A stretch of DNA of 64,000 nt from Deinococcus sp. YIM 77859. GTDB taxonomy: Bacteria; Deinococcota; Deinococci; Deinococcales; Deinococcaceae. Position 1 is the first letter of the stretch, and every line of letters starts with the position of its first letter. The DNA lies in the NCBI RefSeq assembly GCF_000745175.1, contig NZ_JQNI01000004.1:446001-510000 (forward strand), in the 5' to 3' direction. Made by a program: the position numbers and the translations under genes. Under the pieces are notes generated by a model. That model worked only from the letters and a program-made list of their open reading frames with translations. It was not told where the DNA came from and searched no databases. Of the stretch, positions 38,895 to 49,334 are shown piece after piece.

Positions 38895-41009
38895 ATGACG
38901 ACTGCCTATCTCAGCCATCACGCCCCCTGGGGGGCCTACGCCTCCTTTGTCTTGGGAGAGTTCGGAAAGGGCGGTGGCTTTGCCCTCTCGGACGTACATT
39001 CCCCTGACCGAAGCGTCTATATCGCGTACCGCACAGGCAGGGCACCCGTGCAGGTGTTGCCGTTTCTGAGTGCACCGCTAGGCCTGGGTGAACTCGCTTA
39101 CCAGGCGAACGCGGACGGCGTAGCGCGTTCGACACCTGCGGTCCGAAGTGTTCCCGGTGAGGAACTGGACCGCCAGCTTCTCTGGGCCTCTGACGAGTGG
39201 CGGCATGGGCCCTTCCGGCTGCGGCTCCTCAGTCCCTTTGGTGAGGTGCCAGCCCCCGGAACGGATGACGACGCCCTCCGTCTCGCCGTGTGCCCCGTAG
39301 TGCTCGCCGAGCTGGAACTCGACAACGGGGATTCGGACGTGCCCGCCGAAATGCTGTTTGCCCTGGAGGGCGTTAACCGCCCCCTCTCCGATACGGCGGG
39401 TGGTGCGCTGCTGGGCGCGGCTGCCGGGCGCTCCTGGGGCGTGGCGGCCCTGCCCGGCGCGGGTGTTGAGGAGGTGCAGGATTTCGATGTGATTGGTGCG
39501 GCCTTTGGCGAGCGGCGGCCACGTGTGCGGCGGCTGGGCAATGCGGGGGGCGTCATGCTGACCGTGCCTGCCGGCGAAACCGGCCGGTTAGTACTGGCCC
39601 TCGGTACCTATCAGGCAGGTACGATCACGAGCAGCTTGAACACCCGCTTCTTCTATACCGGGTTCTTCTCCAATCTCGAGGAGGTGCTCACCTTTGGGCT
39701 GGAGAACGTCCGGCATTACTGGGAGTTGGCTGCAACCCGTGACGAGGAACTGCTTCAGAGCGGCCTGAGTCAAGACCGGCAATTTCTGCTCGCCCACGCC
39801 ACCCACGGCTACCTTGCCAACACGCAACTTCTGGTCCGTGAGGACGGCCGCCCGTTGTGGGTGGTTAACGAGGGCGAGTACCGCATGATCAACACCCTCG
39901 ATCTCACTGTGGATCAGCTGTTTTGGGAGTTGCGTTACCATCCCTGGACCACCGCCCATGTCCTTGATCTGTTTGTGGAGCGCTACGCCTTTACAGATGA
40001 GATCAAGTGCGGCGAAGAGCGGTTGCCCGGCGGGCTTAGTTTTACCCATGACATGGGGGTCTCAAACGTCTTCACCCCGCCCGGCATCTCCTCGTACGAG
40101 ACGGAGAACCTCGACGGCTGCTTCTCGCATATGACCTTCGAGCAGCTCACCAACTGGACGCTGAGCGCGACCATGTACGGCCTGCTCGCTGACCGTTCGT
40201 GGTTGGAGGAGCACGTAGGCACGCTCGAGGCTTGCCTGGCATCCCTACTCGTACGCGACACAGACGGGGACGGTGTTATGGATGCCGACAGCGCCCGCAC
40301 CAAGAACGGAGCAGAGATCACCACCTATGACAGCCTAGACGCGAGTCTAGGACCAGCACGAGGGAACCTCTACCTGGCCGTGAAGACCTGGGCGTCCCTG
40401 GTGTGCTTACACCAGGCTCTGACGCTGCTAGGCCGGGACGGTGAAACAGCACGTGCACAGGCCCAGCGGACCGCTGAGCGTATTGTGCAGGCCTTTGACC
40501 CGGCTCGGGGCTACATCCCTGCGCTTCTGTTTGGCGGAAGTGACGCCTGCATCCTTCCCGCCATCGAAGCGCTCGCGTACCCTTTCCTGCTGGGATTGCG
40601 CGAGACGGTGAGCGAACAGGGCCCGTATGGATCCCTCATCACAGCCCTACGGCGGCACCTTGCTACGGCCCTGCAACCAGGCGTCTGCTTGGACGCTACA
40701 TCGGGTGGTTGGAAGCTCTCAAGCACCAGCGTGAACACCTGGCTCTCCAAGATCTTCCTGTGTCAGTTCGTGGCTGAGGAAGTGTTCGGCCTGCAGCCCA
40801 ATCCTCGCTGCGACGAGGCGCATGTGCGCTGGCAGCAGGTAGGGTCGGCACCCCATGGTCCGACGGATCAGGTGCGCTCGACCGACGGGCACGCCTTGGG
40901 CAGCCGGCTGTACCCCCGCCTGGTGACCAGCGTGTTGTGGTTACCGCGGCCCTGGGCGGAACAGGCGGCGACGAGACAAACCCCATTCCGCGTTCCGCTC
41001 ACGACCTGA
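38895..41009 (+). CDS. GH52 beta-xylosidase
   Basis: 704 residues, the length of Geobacillus-type family 52 beta-xylosidases (~705). N-terminus [20 protein letters not shown] fits the HHSP.GA.ASF.LG family start. The nucleophile region is [16 protein letters not shown] (Glu at ~326/328) and the acid/base region [20 protein letters not shown] (Asp at ~479/482). There is no signal peptide, so it splits xylobiose and short xylo-oligomers to xylose in the cytosol. It is the last gene of the unit that starts with the oligosaccharide importer. AAAGGA precedes the ATG. GH52 is a small family, so this is a distinctive marker. Confidence 0.9.
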   Translation: MTTAYLSHHAPWGAYASFVLGEFGKGGGFALSDVHSPDRSVYIAYRTGRAPVQVLPFLSAPLGLGELAYQANADGVARSTPAVRSVPGEELDRQLLWASDEWRHGPFRLRLLSPFGEVPAPGTDDDALRLAVCPVVLAELELDNGDSDVPAEMLFALEGVNRPLSDTAGGALLGAAAGRSWGVAALPGAGVEEVQDFDVIGAAFGERRPRVRRLGNAGGVMLTVPAGETGRLVLALGTYQAGTITSSLNTRFFYTGFFSNLEEVLTFGLENVRHYWELAATRDEELLQSGLSQDRQFLLAHATHGYLANTQLLVREDGRPLWVVNEGEYRMINTLDLTVDQLFWELRYHPWTTAHVLDLFVERYAFTDEIKCGEERLPGGLSFTHDMGVSNVFTPPGISSYETENLDGCFSHMTFEQLTNWTLSATMYGLLADRSWLEEHVGTLEACLASLLVRDTDGDGVMDADSARTKNGAEITTYDSLDASLGPARGNLYLAVKTWASLVCLHQALTLLGRDGETARAQAQRTAERIVQAFDPARGYIPALLFGGSDACILPAIEALAYPFLLGLRETVSEQGPYGSLITALRRHLATALQPGVCLDATSGGWKLSSTSVNTWLSKIFLCQFVAEEVFGLQPNPRCDEAHVRWQQVGSAPHGPTDQVRSTDGHALGSRLYPRLVTSVLWLPRPWAEQAATRQTPFRVPLTT

Positions 41010-41218
41010 CCAGTTGCGGGGGGTGCTGAACTCCGCAGCTCCTCAGCCACGAGCCCGCCTGCTGCTGTGCGGCTCCACTTGCCTGTGCCTGTGCCTCTTG
41101 GCCACAGCACGGGGATTCCATCTGCGTGAGTGGCCTAAGCTTTGTCCTGCGGCCCAGCAGATCTTGTCCCTGAGGCTCGGCTTCAAGGTGGAGACGGCCG
41201 TGAGCGGCACGGCTCCCT

Positions 41219-43093
41219 TCAGCGAGATGGGCGCGGTGCTTCGGCCTTCGTCTGCACTGCGATGTCCCCGATCACCTCGCGAAAAAAAGTGATCAGGCGG
41301 CCTACGTGGTGATCGAAGGTGAACTGGTCTCGCAGCGCCCAGACATGCTCGCGCAGGCGAGTCAGGCGCTCGCGGTCCTCAAGCTGCGCACCTAGGTCCG
41401 CCATATCCCGGAAGAAAAGCCCTAGGTCCAGTTCCCGCGCGAGGCTCTGCGTGGCGACGATGTGGCCGGTGTTGTCCCCTTGCAGCATGGGCACTCCCGC
41501 GGCTGCGAGCGTCGCCATCCGCGCCGGAATATTCAGGTCGTCCCAGTTGGCGCGCCGCAGCTCTCCCGCGTTCTCGCTGCGAAAAAAGTGCAGCCAGCCC
41601 GCGTCGTAGCGCGAGAACTCGGCCACCCAGTTCTCCTGGTTCACGTTGGGATGCAGGTGCAGGAAACGCCCCGCCAGCCTTTTTGTTCGCTCGATCCACC
41701 CCTGCCACTGCCCGTGGGTGAATTCGCCGTAGAAGTGCAGATGAATGCCCTGCGCGGCGAGTTCCGCGACTGTCTCCGGATGCAGGCCGATGGGGCGGCC
41801 CGGTACGACCGTATGCAACTCGCCGTCGCTGTTCGAGAGCCGCGGTGAGCGTTCGCCCCCCACGCTCTCGCGCTTGGGCAGGTCGCCGTCCAGAACGAGG
41901 GTGGGACGTCCATCCGCGAGTTGTGGCGAGAGCATCTCGAACCAGTCCTGCATTTCCCGGCTGGAATAGATGCGCCCGTCCGCCCGTGCGTACAGCTCCA
42001 GCAGTTCGCGCCAGGTGCCCTTTTCCAGGCAGATGAAAGGCCCTTCTTTGAAGTGCCACACAAAGGGCACGCCGGGGTTTTCCGTCAGGACGTGGTGTAC
42101 GAAGGGGACCGCCTGCCAGTTGAGCAGCCCGTAGATCACGTCGGGCTTGATCTCCCGCACCGCCGCCTGCCAGTTCGTGCGCCCGATGTCCTGCACGTGG
42201 CCGAAGGGAAGGGGCCCGGTCCAGTTGTACCAGTAGGGCTTCTCCATCCACAGGCCGTAGAGCCGGTGCCCCTGTTCTGCGAGCGCGAGCACCCGCTCGG
42301 GGTTGTAGGCGAGCTCGCCCACAAGCAGGATCTTCAGGCCGCCGGGTGCAGGGGGCGTGGGCGGGCGCTCACGGTACCGGCGGTAGCGCTCCACCTCGTC
42401 GATGAAATGGCCGACCGTCGTGTGGAAGCGCAGCGGTTCCTGCACGCCGTAGTAGTCGCGGTAGGTGTTGATGCCGCCCACCGGCTCGCGCACGATCTTG
42501 TGCCGCTGCTCCGGGTGGTCCACCCACTCGCAGGTGACCCGCTCGGTCCCGACCGCTGGGCCACGCCGCTCCAGCGCGTGCCAGTACATCCGGCCCAGGT
42601 CGTCCGTGGTGAGTTCCGAGCGTTCCAGCCAGCGGTCCCCGCTGCGGCGGTGCATCACCTGCACGAGCTGGAGGGAAAAGCCGCCGATCTGCCCCGCCGC
42701 CGTGCGGTTGTAGTGGTGCCGCACGCCCGAATAGGCGAGCGCGGCTTCGGGATAGGCGGCGAGCGTGTCCGCGAGCTGCGCCAGATGGTCACGGTAGTAC
42801 ACGTCGTCGGACGGCAGGTAGGCGACGAGCGGGGCCTGCGCGAACGAAAGCGCGTGGTTGAGGGCCGCCCCGAGACCGACATTCCGTTCCAGACGGTGGT
42901 AGGAGATGCGGGGATCGGCGAGATAGGATTGGACGACCTCTCCGGTATGGTCGGGGGAACCGTCGTCCACCACGATGAGTTCCCAGTCGCTGAGCGACTG
43001 CGCGAGCAGGCTCTCGACGGCGCGGGGCAGGAAGTGGGCCTGCCGGTAGGTCGGCATCAGCACCGAAACGCGCGGGGAGGGGTGAAGGGTCAT
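41219..43093 (-). CDS. Two-domain glycosyltransferase (GT2 + GT-B)
   Basis: 624 residues. The first ~230 residues are a GT2 (GT-A fold) domain: VSVLMPTYRQAHFLPRAVES, LIVVDDGSPDHT and the acidic donor motif YLPSDDVYY. From ~260 a second, GT-B-like part begins with LKILLVGELAYNPERVLALA and includes HFYGEFTHGQ and RMATLAAAGVPMLQGDN. Two transferases in one chain can build a repeating disaccharide, as in capsule synthases, or one part may have another role. It stands alone on the minus strand, beside other polysaccharide genes. Acceptor and sugars are unknown. Confidence 0.8.
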   Translation of the reverse strand: MTLHPSPRVSVLMPTYRQAHFLPRAVESLLAQSLSDWELIVVDDGSPDHTGEVVQSYLADPRISYHRLERNVGLGAALNHALSFAQAPLVAYLPSDDVYYRDHLAQLADTLAAYPEAALAYSGVRHHYNRTAAGQIGGFSLQLVQVMHRRSGDRWLERSELTTDDLGRMYWHALERRGPAVGTERVTCEWVDHPEQRHKIVREPVGGINTYRDYYGVQEPLRFHTTVGHFIDEVERYRRYRERPPTPPAPGGLKILLVGELAYNPERVLALAEQGHRLYGLWMEKPYWYNWTGPLPFGHVQDIGRTNWQAAVREIKPDVIYGLLNWQAVPFVHHVLTENPGVPFVWHFKEGPFICLEKGTWRELLELYARADGRIYSSREMQDWFEMLSPQLADGRPTLVLDGDLPKRESVGGERSPRLSNSDGELHTVVPGRPIGLHPETVAELAAQGIHLHFYGEFTHGQWQGWIERTKRLAGRFLHLHPNVNQENWVAEFSRYDAGWLHFFRSENAGELRRANWDDLNIPARMATLAAAGVPMLQGDNTGHIVATQSLARELDLGLFFRDMADLGAQLEDRERLTRLREHVWALRDQFTFDHHVGRLITFFREVIGDIAVQTKAEAPRPSR

Positions 43094-43504
43094 TCCTGCC
43101 GCCCCAGCAGCTGACCGGTGTGGTGAGCGGTTGGCCGTTCTGTGCTTCCCCGGTGGATCATCTCTCCTCCTGCTGGTGTGTTCTTGGGTTCAAAGGGACG
43201 TGAGCGGAATGCCGTCTTGCCCTCCCGCAGAGTGATACCTCTCACACAACCAGGAACTCAAGCTCTTCCACAGCTTTTCTCTCTCCACCTCCAGCTCGAC
43301 CGGTAGGGCAGTGGGCCCCCGAAGAGCGTGGCCGCAGCCGCGCTGACACGCCTTTTCCAAGCATCGTGATTTGATGAACGTTCCAGAAAATAGCCTCCAG
43401 GACGACAAAAACGCTGTGCTGGGCGGTTGAAGTGCGTGCTGGTGGGCCTTTCTTGGGGCTTCCCCCCCTTCACGAGCGGACAAACGTATGTCATGCTGCG
43501 CACC
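43094..43504. other. Non-coding interval before HU gene
   Basis: About 410 bases with no convincing coding frame on either strand. It should hold the divergent promoters of the glycosyltransferase and HU genes. A TATGTC box at about 43487 could serve the HU gene. I see no RNA gene or repeat here. Confidence 0.4.
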
Positions 43505-43918
43505 ATGACGAAGAAGTCGACGAAAGCGCCCGCCAAGAAGTCCACCGCCAAGGCTGCCCCCGCCCAGGACAACGCCCAGGAGGCCCGCGCCGCGGGTCGG
43601 GAGGGTGGAAGTGGCAAGGTTGCCAAGACCCAGCTTGTCGAGCTGGTCGCTGGCAAAACCGGCCTGACCAAGAAGCAGAGCGAGGAGGCCGTGAGCGCCA
43701 TGCTCGGCGTGGTTGTGGACGCCATCAAGAGCGGCAAGAGTGTGGGGCTGCCTGGCCTGGGGACCCTGAGCGTCAAGCAGACCGCCGCCCGTACCGGTGT
43801 TCGCCCCGGGACCAATGAGCGCATTCAGATTCCTGCCGGGAAGAAAGTCGCCTTTAAGGTCGCCTCTACCCTCAAGTCTTCCCTCGGCGTTACGGACGAC
43901 ACGGCATCTGCCGAGTAA
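43505..43918 (+). CDS. HU-family nucleoid protein with Lys/Ala-rich tail
   Basis: 137 residues. The first ~45 form a basic, low-complexity tail ([20 protein letters not shown]) like those of Deinococcus HU proteins and histone H1. The HU fold follows: [20 protein letters not shown], the turn [19 protein letters not shown], the beta-arm region [19 protein letters not shown] and the final helix. It compacts and bends DNA as a dimer. An in-frame ATG four codons upstream (43493) is possible; I prefer 43505 from the tail pattern. A terminator follows. It lies inside a polysaccharide region and is probably unrelated to it. Confidence 0.88.
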   Translation: MTKKSTKAPAKKSTAKAAPAQDNAQEARAAGREGGSGKVAKTQLVELVAGKTGLTKKQSEEAVSAMLGVVVDAIKSGKSVGLPGLGTLSVKQTAARTGVRPGTNERIQIPAGKKVAFKVASTLKSSLGVTDDTASAE

Positions 43919-43939
43919 GGCGGAATCATCCCAAGCGAC

Positions 43940-43963
43940 GCGCCTCCACCGGGGGCGCTTTTT
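43940..43963 (+). terminator. Terminator after HU gene
   Basis: GCGCCTCC and GGGGGCGC form an 8-bp stem (one G.T pair) with a 3-nt loop and are followed by TTTTT. Confidence 0.8.
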
Positions 43964-43999
43964 GATGGCTTCGGCCATTCCAGCGGCTTTGCTGTAGGT

Positions 44000-45481
44000 T
44001 CAGGGCGGTCCCAGCACGCCGCGCCAACGGCTGGAGAGGCGCGGCAGGATTCGCCGGGCGATGGTCTGAAGCTCGTTGGGGGGAGCCAGAAAGACAGCCG
44101 CAGCCAACACGACGGCGCCCAGCAACAGCTCCGCCGTGAACAGCACGGCGAGCGGTGTGCCCAGGTGACGCAGCGGTTGCACCACGGCGAAGGAGACGGC
44201 CGCCGACCCGAGAAGGCAGAGCAGGCCGGTCCCGTACGCCCGCAGGATGGCGCGGCCGCCGCCCACAATGGAACGGGCGAGCAGCGCAAAGGCAACGTTA
44301 CGCAAGATGGTGGCGGCGAGCAGGGTGAGCGCGATGGCGACGACGCTGCCTCCCAGCCGGTAGGTGGTCCAAAAGGCCAGCAGCAGCCCCAGGAAGTACA
44401 CCAGCTGAATTCTGATCTTGGCCCCCAGCCGCGCGGTGGCCTCGGCCAGCACGCCGGAAAGGTTACTGGTCACCAGGAAGGGCAGGAGCAGACCGAAGAT
44501 CCTCAGCAGCGGGACGGCCTCCAGAAACTGCGGCCCCAGCAGCACGCGCACGATCTCGGGAGCGGCCACCACGATGCCGCCCGAGACGCAGCCCATCACC
44601 AGCATGAGGGCGAGCAGCGCGGAGTGGTAGGCCCGGCGCAGCCGCTCGGGTTCTGTCTGCACGGCACTAAAGGACGGGGCGAGCACCCGAGTCAGGCTCC
44701 CGGCGAAATTCAGTGCGGGGCCGCTCACGGTGTTGTAGCTGCGGCTGTACAGACCCAGGGCGGTGGGCGAGTACAGCCGTCCCAGCAGCAGCGTGTCCAG
44801 GTTGGCACTCAGAAACTCCAGGAAATTCACCACCGTGACCCGTGTCCCAAAGGCATACAGGGGACGGTACGCTTCCCGCCTCAAGGTCAGGCGGAGGCTG
44901 TGGCGCGTCGCGGCGTACAGGAAAACCGTTTGAATGATGGCCTGGGCGAGCGCGCTCAAGGCCACGCTGAGGGCACCAAACCCCAGGTAGGCTGTTCCCA
45001 GCCCAATGACGCCGTGCCCCAAAATATAGGAGGTGAGCTCGGCGGTCACCAGAGGTCGGAAGCGCAGGGAGCGGCGCAGCAGGCTGCTGGACAGCACGAT
45101 GAGCGCATTCAGCAGGTAGGCACCGGCGTAGACGCGAAAGACCGGCACCAGTTCGGGGAGGTCGTAGAAGCGGCCAGCCAGGGGGGCAAGGCACCATGCG
45201 ATCACCGTGACCAAGGCGCCCAGCAGCAGTGAGGACGTAAAGCCTGCCCGGATATCCGTTTCGGTGAGTTCGGGCTTTTGCACAATCGCCTGTCCGATCC
45301 CCAGGTCACCCACGAACTGCCCGACCCGTTGCAGCATAAAGGCGAGGGCGACCACACCGAACGCTTCGGGTGTCAACAGACGCGACAGCACCGCCGCGAA
45401 CACCAGTTGCAGGGCGGTCCCTATCCCCAGCGAGACATAACTCCACTTGATCGCGTGGACAGTGCGACTCTTGAGGCTCAT
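44000..45481 (-). CDS. Polysaccharide flippase (MOP/Wzx-like)
   Basis: 493 residues with 12-14 hydrophobic segments. The start VHAIKWSYVSLGIGTALQLVFA and LSRLLTPEAFGVVALAFML are typical of the Polysacc_synt_3/TuaB-like branch of the MOP superfamily. It should move lipid-linked saccharide units across the inner membrane. It follows the GT4 gene with a 4-bp overlap, so the two act in the same surface-glycan pathway. No polymerase gene is obvious nearby. Confidence 0.88.
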   Translation of the reverse strand: MSLKSRTVHAIKWSYVSLGIGTALQLVFAAVLSRLLTPEAFGVVALAFMLQRVGQFVGDLGIGQAIVQKPELTETDIRAGFTSSLLLGALVTVIAWCLAPLAGRFYDLPELVPVFRVYAGAYLLNALIVLSSSLLRRSLRFRPLVTAELTSYILGHGVIGLGTAYLGFGALSVALSALAQAIIQTVFLYAATRHSLRLTLRREAYRPLYAFGTRVTVVNFLEFLSANLDTLLLGRLYSPTALGLYSRSYNTVSGPALNFAGSLTRVLAPSFSAVQTEPERLRRAYHSALLALMLVMGCVSGGIVVAAPEIVRVLLGPQFLEAVPLLRIFGLLLPFLVTSNLSGVLAEATARLGAKIRIQLVYFLGLLLAFWTTYRLGGSVVAIALTLLAATILRNVAFALLARSIVGGGRAILRAYGTGLLCLLGSAAVSFAVVQPLRHLGTPLAVLFTAELLLGAVVLAAAVFLAPPNELQTIARRILPRLSSRWRGVLGPP

Positions 45482-46743
45482 GTCGGCCTCGCCGGGGGGC
45501 TGCGCCGTGCCCTGGCCTGCGCCAGGACGTGCTCGTACAGATTCAGGTAAGCCTGCGCCTGCCGCTCGTACGTGTACTCGGTCATGACCTTGCGAAGGGC
45601 AGCTTCGGCCAGCGCCTGCGGGTGGGGGTGATCGAGCAGAAAGGCGATGCCCCGCGCGAGGTCATGCACGTCGCCGTACCGGGCCTGGTAGCCGTTGAGG
45701 CCGTGATCCACGATATCGGCCGGTCCGCTGTCCCTGAAGCAGACCACCGGAGTTCCGCAGGCCAGTGACTCCATCGCGACCTTTCCAAAGGCTTCCTCAA
45801 GGGACGGCATGACGGTGACATCGGCCCCCGCATACAGCTGCGCCAGCCGCCTATCGTCATCAAGGGCCCCCACAAAGTGGGTGTTCAACCCCATGTCGGG
45901 GGGGGTTTTCCCGTAGAGCGAGCCAAACACCACCACTTCCAACTGGGCGGCATCGGCGCGGCGCGCCAGCAGGAAAGTGGCTTGCCGCAGCGCCTCGAAG
46001 CCTTTGCGCTGGTCACTCAGCGGGTGCGTCGCGCCGAACAGGATGAGCCGGCGATCCGGCGCCCATCCCAGGGCGGCGCGCGCCTCGGCCTGCGGCACCG
46101 GACGGAAGACCGAGATGTCAAGCGCGTTGGGAATAACGACGATCTCCCGTTCGGCGAACAGCGAGCTGCGCCGTGCCTGCTCAGCGAGCCAGCGGCTCAG
46201 CGCGACCAGGGTGAAAGCGCGGTTTTGCCAGGCGCGCGCCTTGCGGCGGTGCAGCACCCGCGAGAGGTCGTTTGGGTGATCTGACCCCAACGCCGGGCAG
46301 TGCCCGCAGTTCGCCTCGAAACCGCGGCAGCTTCCCGCGTAGTGACAACCCCCGGTCATGGGCCACAGGTCACGCAGGGTCCAGACGACCGGCGCGCGAA
46401 TGCCCGCAATGCTCTCGGGGCTCAGAAAGCCGTCGTTGATCCAGTGCAGGTTCACCACATCGGGCTGCAGGGCGTTGATCCGGCGGTGCACCGGCCACGG
46501 CAGCGCTGCCGCTGAAAAGTACCGGTCCAGCCGAGGATGCCACGCCCGAAGCTCGCGTTCGCTGCGGCGGGCCAGGGCGGAGACCCAGCGTGGACGGTAC
46601 TCCAGGACCTGGGGATCACGGCTGCTTTTGCGCTGCACCAGGATGGTGGAGTGCACCCGCGTCCTCAGGGCGTGATGTAGCCAGTAGGCTCCGCGCGCAG
46701 CGCCGCCGTCCACGTCGCTGCTGCTGAGGTGCAGGACCTTCAC
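45478..46743 (-). CDS. Glycosyltransferase family 4
   Basis: 421 residues, GT-B fold. N-terminal lobe: MKVLHLSSSDVDGGAARGAY, LQPDVVNLHWINDGF and TLRDLWPMTGGCHYAGSC; this last Cys-containing segment is characteristic of WcaC-like transferases. Donor-binding lobe: VVIPNALDISVF, RLILFGATH, VTVMPSLEEAFGKVAMESLACGTPVVCF with the EX7E-type acidic pair. It likely adds one sugar to a lipid-linked glycan. It overlaps the downstream flippase gene by 4 bp. The 300-bp region upstream, shared with the divergent Fcl-like gene, shows no coding sequence. Confidence 0.87.
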   Translation of the reverse strand: MKVLHLSSSDVDGGAARGAYWLHHALRTRVHSTILVQRKSSRDPQVLEYRPRWVSALARRSERELRAWHPRLDRYFSAAALPWPVHRRINALQPDVVNLHWINDGFLSPESIAGIRAPVVWTLRDLWPMTGGCHYAGSCRGFEANCGHCPALGSDHPNDLSRVLHRRKARAWQNRAFTLVALSRWLAEQARRSSLFAEREIVVIPNALDISVFRPVPQAEARAALGWAPDRRLILFGATHPLSDQRKGFEALRQATFLLARRADAAQLEVVVFGSLYGKTPPDMGLNTHFVGALDDDRRLAQLYAGADVTVMPSLEEAFGKVAMESLACGTPVVCFRDSGPADIVDHGLNGYQARYGDVHDLARGIAFLLDHPHPQALAEAALRKVMTEYTYERQAQAYLNLYEHVLAQARARRSPPARPT

Positions 46744-47042
46744 CGCCGCACCTCCACGGGGGGACGGGGGAAATACGGGGGCGGGGGCGTCATCACGCGC
46801 AAGATAGGCGGCCTTCCGTTACCCGAAAGTAAACAGGCCTGCCGGATCGGGGGTGTGGGCAGGCCAGGGAAGACCAGAGGCCCCACCGGGCTGCGCTGAC
46901 CCCAGAGCCGTCACCGCTGAGCCTTTCTCGGGAATTTAGCGCAATGGTAACGCTGTCCCGCGGACACTGCGGGGGCGGTGATGCCACCGCTGCCACAGCC
47001 TTCGGGGTCTGTGCCGCACTTGGGCCGAGGTGAACAGTGAGA

Positions 47043-47726
47043 ATGGGGATTCCGGTCGACGCCAAAATTTATGTGGCGGGGCACGAGAGCGTGATGGGCA
47101 CAGTGCTGTGCCAGAAGTTAAGGGCCCTGGGCTACGGGAACATCATCACGCGGGGCGCAGCAGACCTGGATCTGCGCGACCAACCTGCCGTCTACGCCTT
47201 TTTCGAGCAGGAGTTGCCCGACTATGTCTTTATCGCTCCGTTGGGCTGCGAGCATGTTCTAGACAACCTGCTGCGCCCCGCAGAGTCCCTGTACGGTCGT
47301 CTGATGTCCCTGTTCAACCTGGTGCACGCGTCGTACCTGTACGAGGTTCGCAAGCTCCTGAGCATCATCGACTGTCAGTTCACCGTTGAAGCCCTGCGCT
47401 ATGAGACCGATGAGGTGACCTTGCGGCAGTACCGCCTGGAGAGCCGCGAGGCGGATGAACTGCTGAAGTCAGTCGCGGCCGGGTTATGCGACCGTTACCG
47501 CCGGCAATACAACTGCGACTTCATCTCCGTGGTGTTTCACCCTGAGGCTTCTGCGGTGGACACGTCCAAAGGACCGGTGATCCTGACCCGCGGCACCTCT
47601 CCCCACCACGGGGATCACCTCTATTCGGACGACCCCGCCGATGCCTGCCTGTTTCTGATGGAGAACTTCTCGGCCACCGGGGCCATCGCCGTGCTCACTG
47701 GTCCGCGTGGTTCCAGCCCTGCATGA
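47043..47726 (+). CDS. Degenerate GDP-fucose synthase-like SDR protein
   Basis: 227 residues, against ~310 for GDP-L-fucose synthase. The N-terminus KIYVAGHESVMGTVLCQKLR and ELPDYVFIA align with Fcl, and LCDRYRRQYNCDFISVVFHP matches the Fcl segment after the active site. Two key changes: the dinucleotide motif has lost its middle Gly (GHESVMG where Fcl has GHRGMVG), and the catalytic YxxxK region reads READELLK, so Lys is kept but Tyr is replaced by Asp (my alignment). The C-terminal third is missing. It is therefore unlikely to be an epimerase/reductase and may have a binding or regulatory role. It precedes ugd by ~200 bp. ATG follows GAGGTG. Confidence 0.6.
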   Translation: MGIPVDAKIYVAGHESVMGTVLCQKLRALGYGNIITRGAADLDLRDQPAVYAFFEQELPDYVFIAPLGCEHVLDNLLRPAESLYGRLMSLFNLVHASYLYEVRKLLSIIDCQFTVEALRYETDEVTLRQYRLESREADELLKSVAAGLCDRYRRQYNCDFISVVFHPEASAVDTSKGPVILTRGTSPHHGDHLYSDDPADACLFLMENFSATGAIAVLTGPRGSSPA

Positions 47727-47933
47727 ATCGTCCGGCTGTTGGGGGAGCCTTCCACTGCACCGATTTAATTTCTCGTTAGCGCCCGCCTGCCTACCCTGAT
47801 GGTGCTGAACACGCTCCCGCGTACTTGGGCCGGGGCAGCCGCCGGAGATGAACGGGAAATCCCCTCTCACACCTCAGTGAACGTGATGCCGCCCTTTCCC
47901 TCAGACCACCCTTCCACTCCCAGGAGACCAGAC

Positions 47934-49334
47934 ATGCATGACTCCCCCCTGAATGTTGCCGTCGTGGGTACCGGCTATGTTGGTCTGGGCACGGCTGTCC
48001 TGCTCGCCTATTTCGGGCATCAGGTGGTCGGCCTAGACGTCGATCAGGAGAAGGTCGAGACCCTGCGGCGCGGCGAGCTGCCCATCTACGAGCCGGGCCT
48101 CGCCGAGCTGATGCAGGCGTGCGGCGAACGCCTGCGCTGGACCACGGACTACCGTGAAGCGATTCCCAACGCGGACGTGATTTTTATCTGTGTGGGAACC
48201 CCGCCGCTGCCTGATGGGCGGCCTGATCTGCGCTTTGTGGCGCAGGCTGCGCAGGCCATCGCGAGGCACCTGAACGGCAAGTTTCAGGTGGTCGTCAACA
48301 AGAGCACGGTGCCGGTGGGAACCGGGGACTGGGTGGCGCGCATCATCGAGGAGTACGCGCCGGACTACAAGGCTGGGCGGTACGGCGTGGTGAGCAATCC
48401 AGAGTTCCTGCGCGAGGGGAGCGCCCTGTTCGACAGCCTCTACCCGGACCGCCTGGTGTTGGGGGGCGAGGACGAGCGCGCGGTGGCACGGCTGCTGGAG
48501 CTGTACGCGCCGCTGATCGAGCAGCACTTTGAAGCCCCGGCCCACGTTCCCCGGCCAGCCGGCTACACGCGGCCCGAGGTGGTGAGCACCAGCCTGTCCA
48601 GTGCGGAGATGATCAAGTACGCCGCCAACGCCTTTTTGGCGCTCAAGATCAGCTTTGCCAACGAGATCGCCGGGCTGTGTGAGCGGGTGGATGCGGACAT
48701 TGAGGAGGTGATGCGCGGCATCGGCAGTGATCAGCGTATCGGCCGCCGCTTCCTGGCTGCGGGGGTGGGCTGGGGCGGCTCCTGCTTCGGCAAGGACACA
48801 GCTGCCCTGATCAGCACCGGCGAGGAGTACGGCTACGCCATGCCGATTCTCAAAGCTGCCGTGGAGGTCAACCAGCGGCAGCGGCAGCTCGTGATCGCCA
48901 AGCTGCAGGGGCATCTGCACCGCCTCAAGGGCAAGCGGGTCGCGGTGCTGGGCATGGCCTTTAAGCCCAATACCGACGACCTGCGCGACGCCCCCGCCCA
49001 TGACTGCATCGCGCGGCTCAACAGCCTGGGTGCCACCGTGATCGCCCACGACCCGGTGGCGATGGACCGCGCCCGCCACGAGTGGACGCACCTCCGCTAC
49101 AGCGAGGCGGCGAGCGCCGAGGACGCCCTGCGGGGCGCGGATGCCGCCATCATCATGACCGAGTGGGCGGACTACCAGGCGCTGGACTGGGAGCGTGCGC
49201 TGCGCAGTATGCGCCATCCCCTGATCATCGACACGCGCAATATCGTGAAGCGGAGCCCAGGGCTGGGGACCATCGAGCAGATCGGTCGCCGCCTGCCACC
49301 CCCGCCCGTGCCCATGGTCGGAGTGACGGCATGA
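47934..49334 (+). CDS. ugd: UDP-glucose 6-dehydrogenase
   Basis: 466 residues. It oxidises UDP-glucose to UDP-glucuronate with two NAD+. Seen: NAD motif [63 protein letters not shown], the catalytic Cys in [16 protein letters not shown], and [20 protein letters not shown]. The ATG at 47934 follows AGGAGA. It overlaps the decarboxylase gene by 4 bp, so UDP-glucuronate passes straight to the next enzyme. Confidence 0.95.
   Translation: MHDSPLNVAVVGTGYVGLGTAVLLAYFGHQVVGLDVDQEKVETLRRGELPIYEPGLAELMQACGERLRWTTDYREAIPNADVIFICVGTPPLPDGRPDLRFVAQAAQAIARHLNGKFQVVVNKSTVPVGTGDWVARIIEEYAPDYKAGRYGVVSNPEFLREGSALFDSLYPDRLVLGGEDERAVARLLELYAPLIEQHFEAPAHVPRPAGYTRPEVVSTSLSSAEMIKYAANAFLALKISFANEIAGLCERVDADIEEVMRGIGSDQRIGRRFLAAGVGWGGSCFGKDTAALISTGEEYGYAMPILKAAVEVNQRQRQLVIAKLQGHLHRLKGKRVAVLGMAFKPNTDDLRDAPAHDCIARLNSLGATVIAHDPVAMDRARHEWTHLRYSEAASAEDALRGADAAIIMTEWADYQALDWERALRSMRHPLIIDTRNIVKRSPGLGTIEQIGRRLPPPPVPMVGVTA

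Noticed and set aside
41014..41292. 92-codon frame after the GH52 gene
   Set aside because: It has no ribosome site, no family pattern and overlaps the end of the glycosyltransferase on the other strand.
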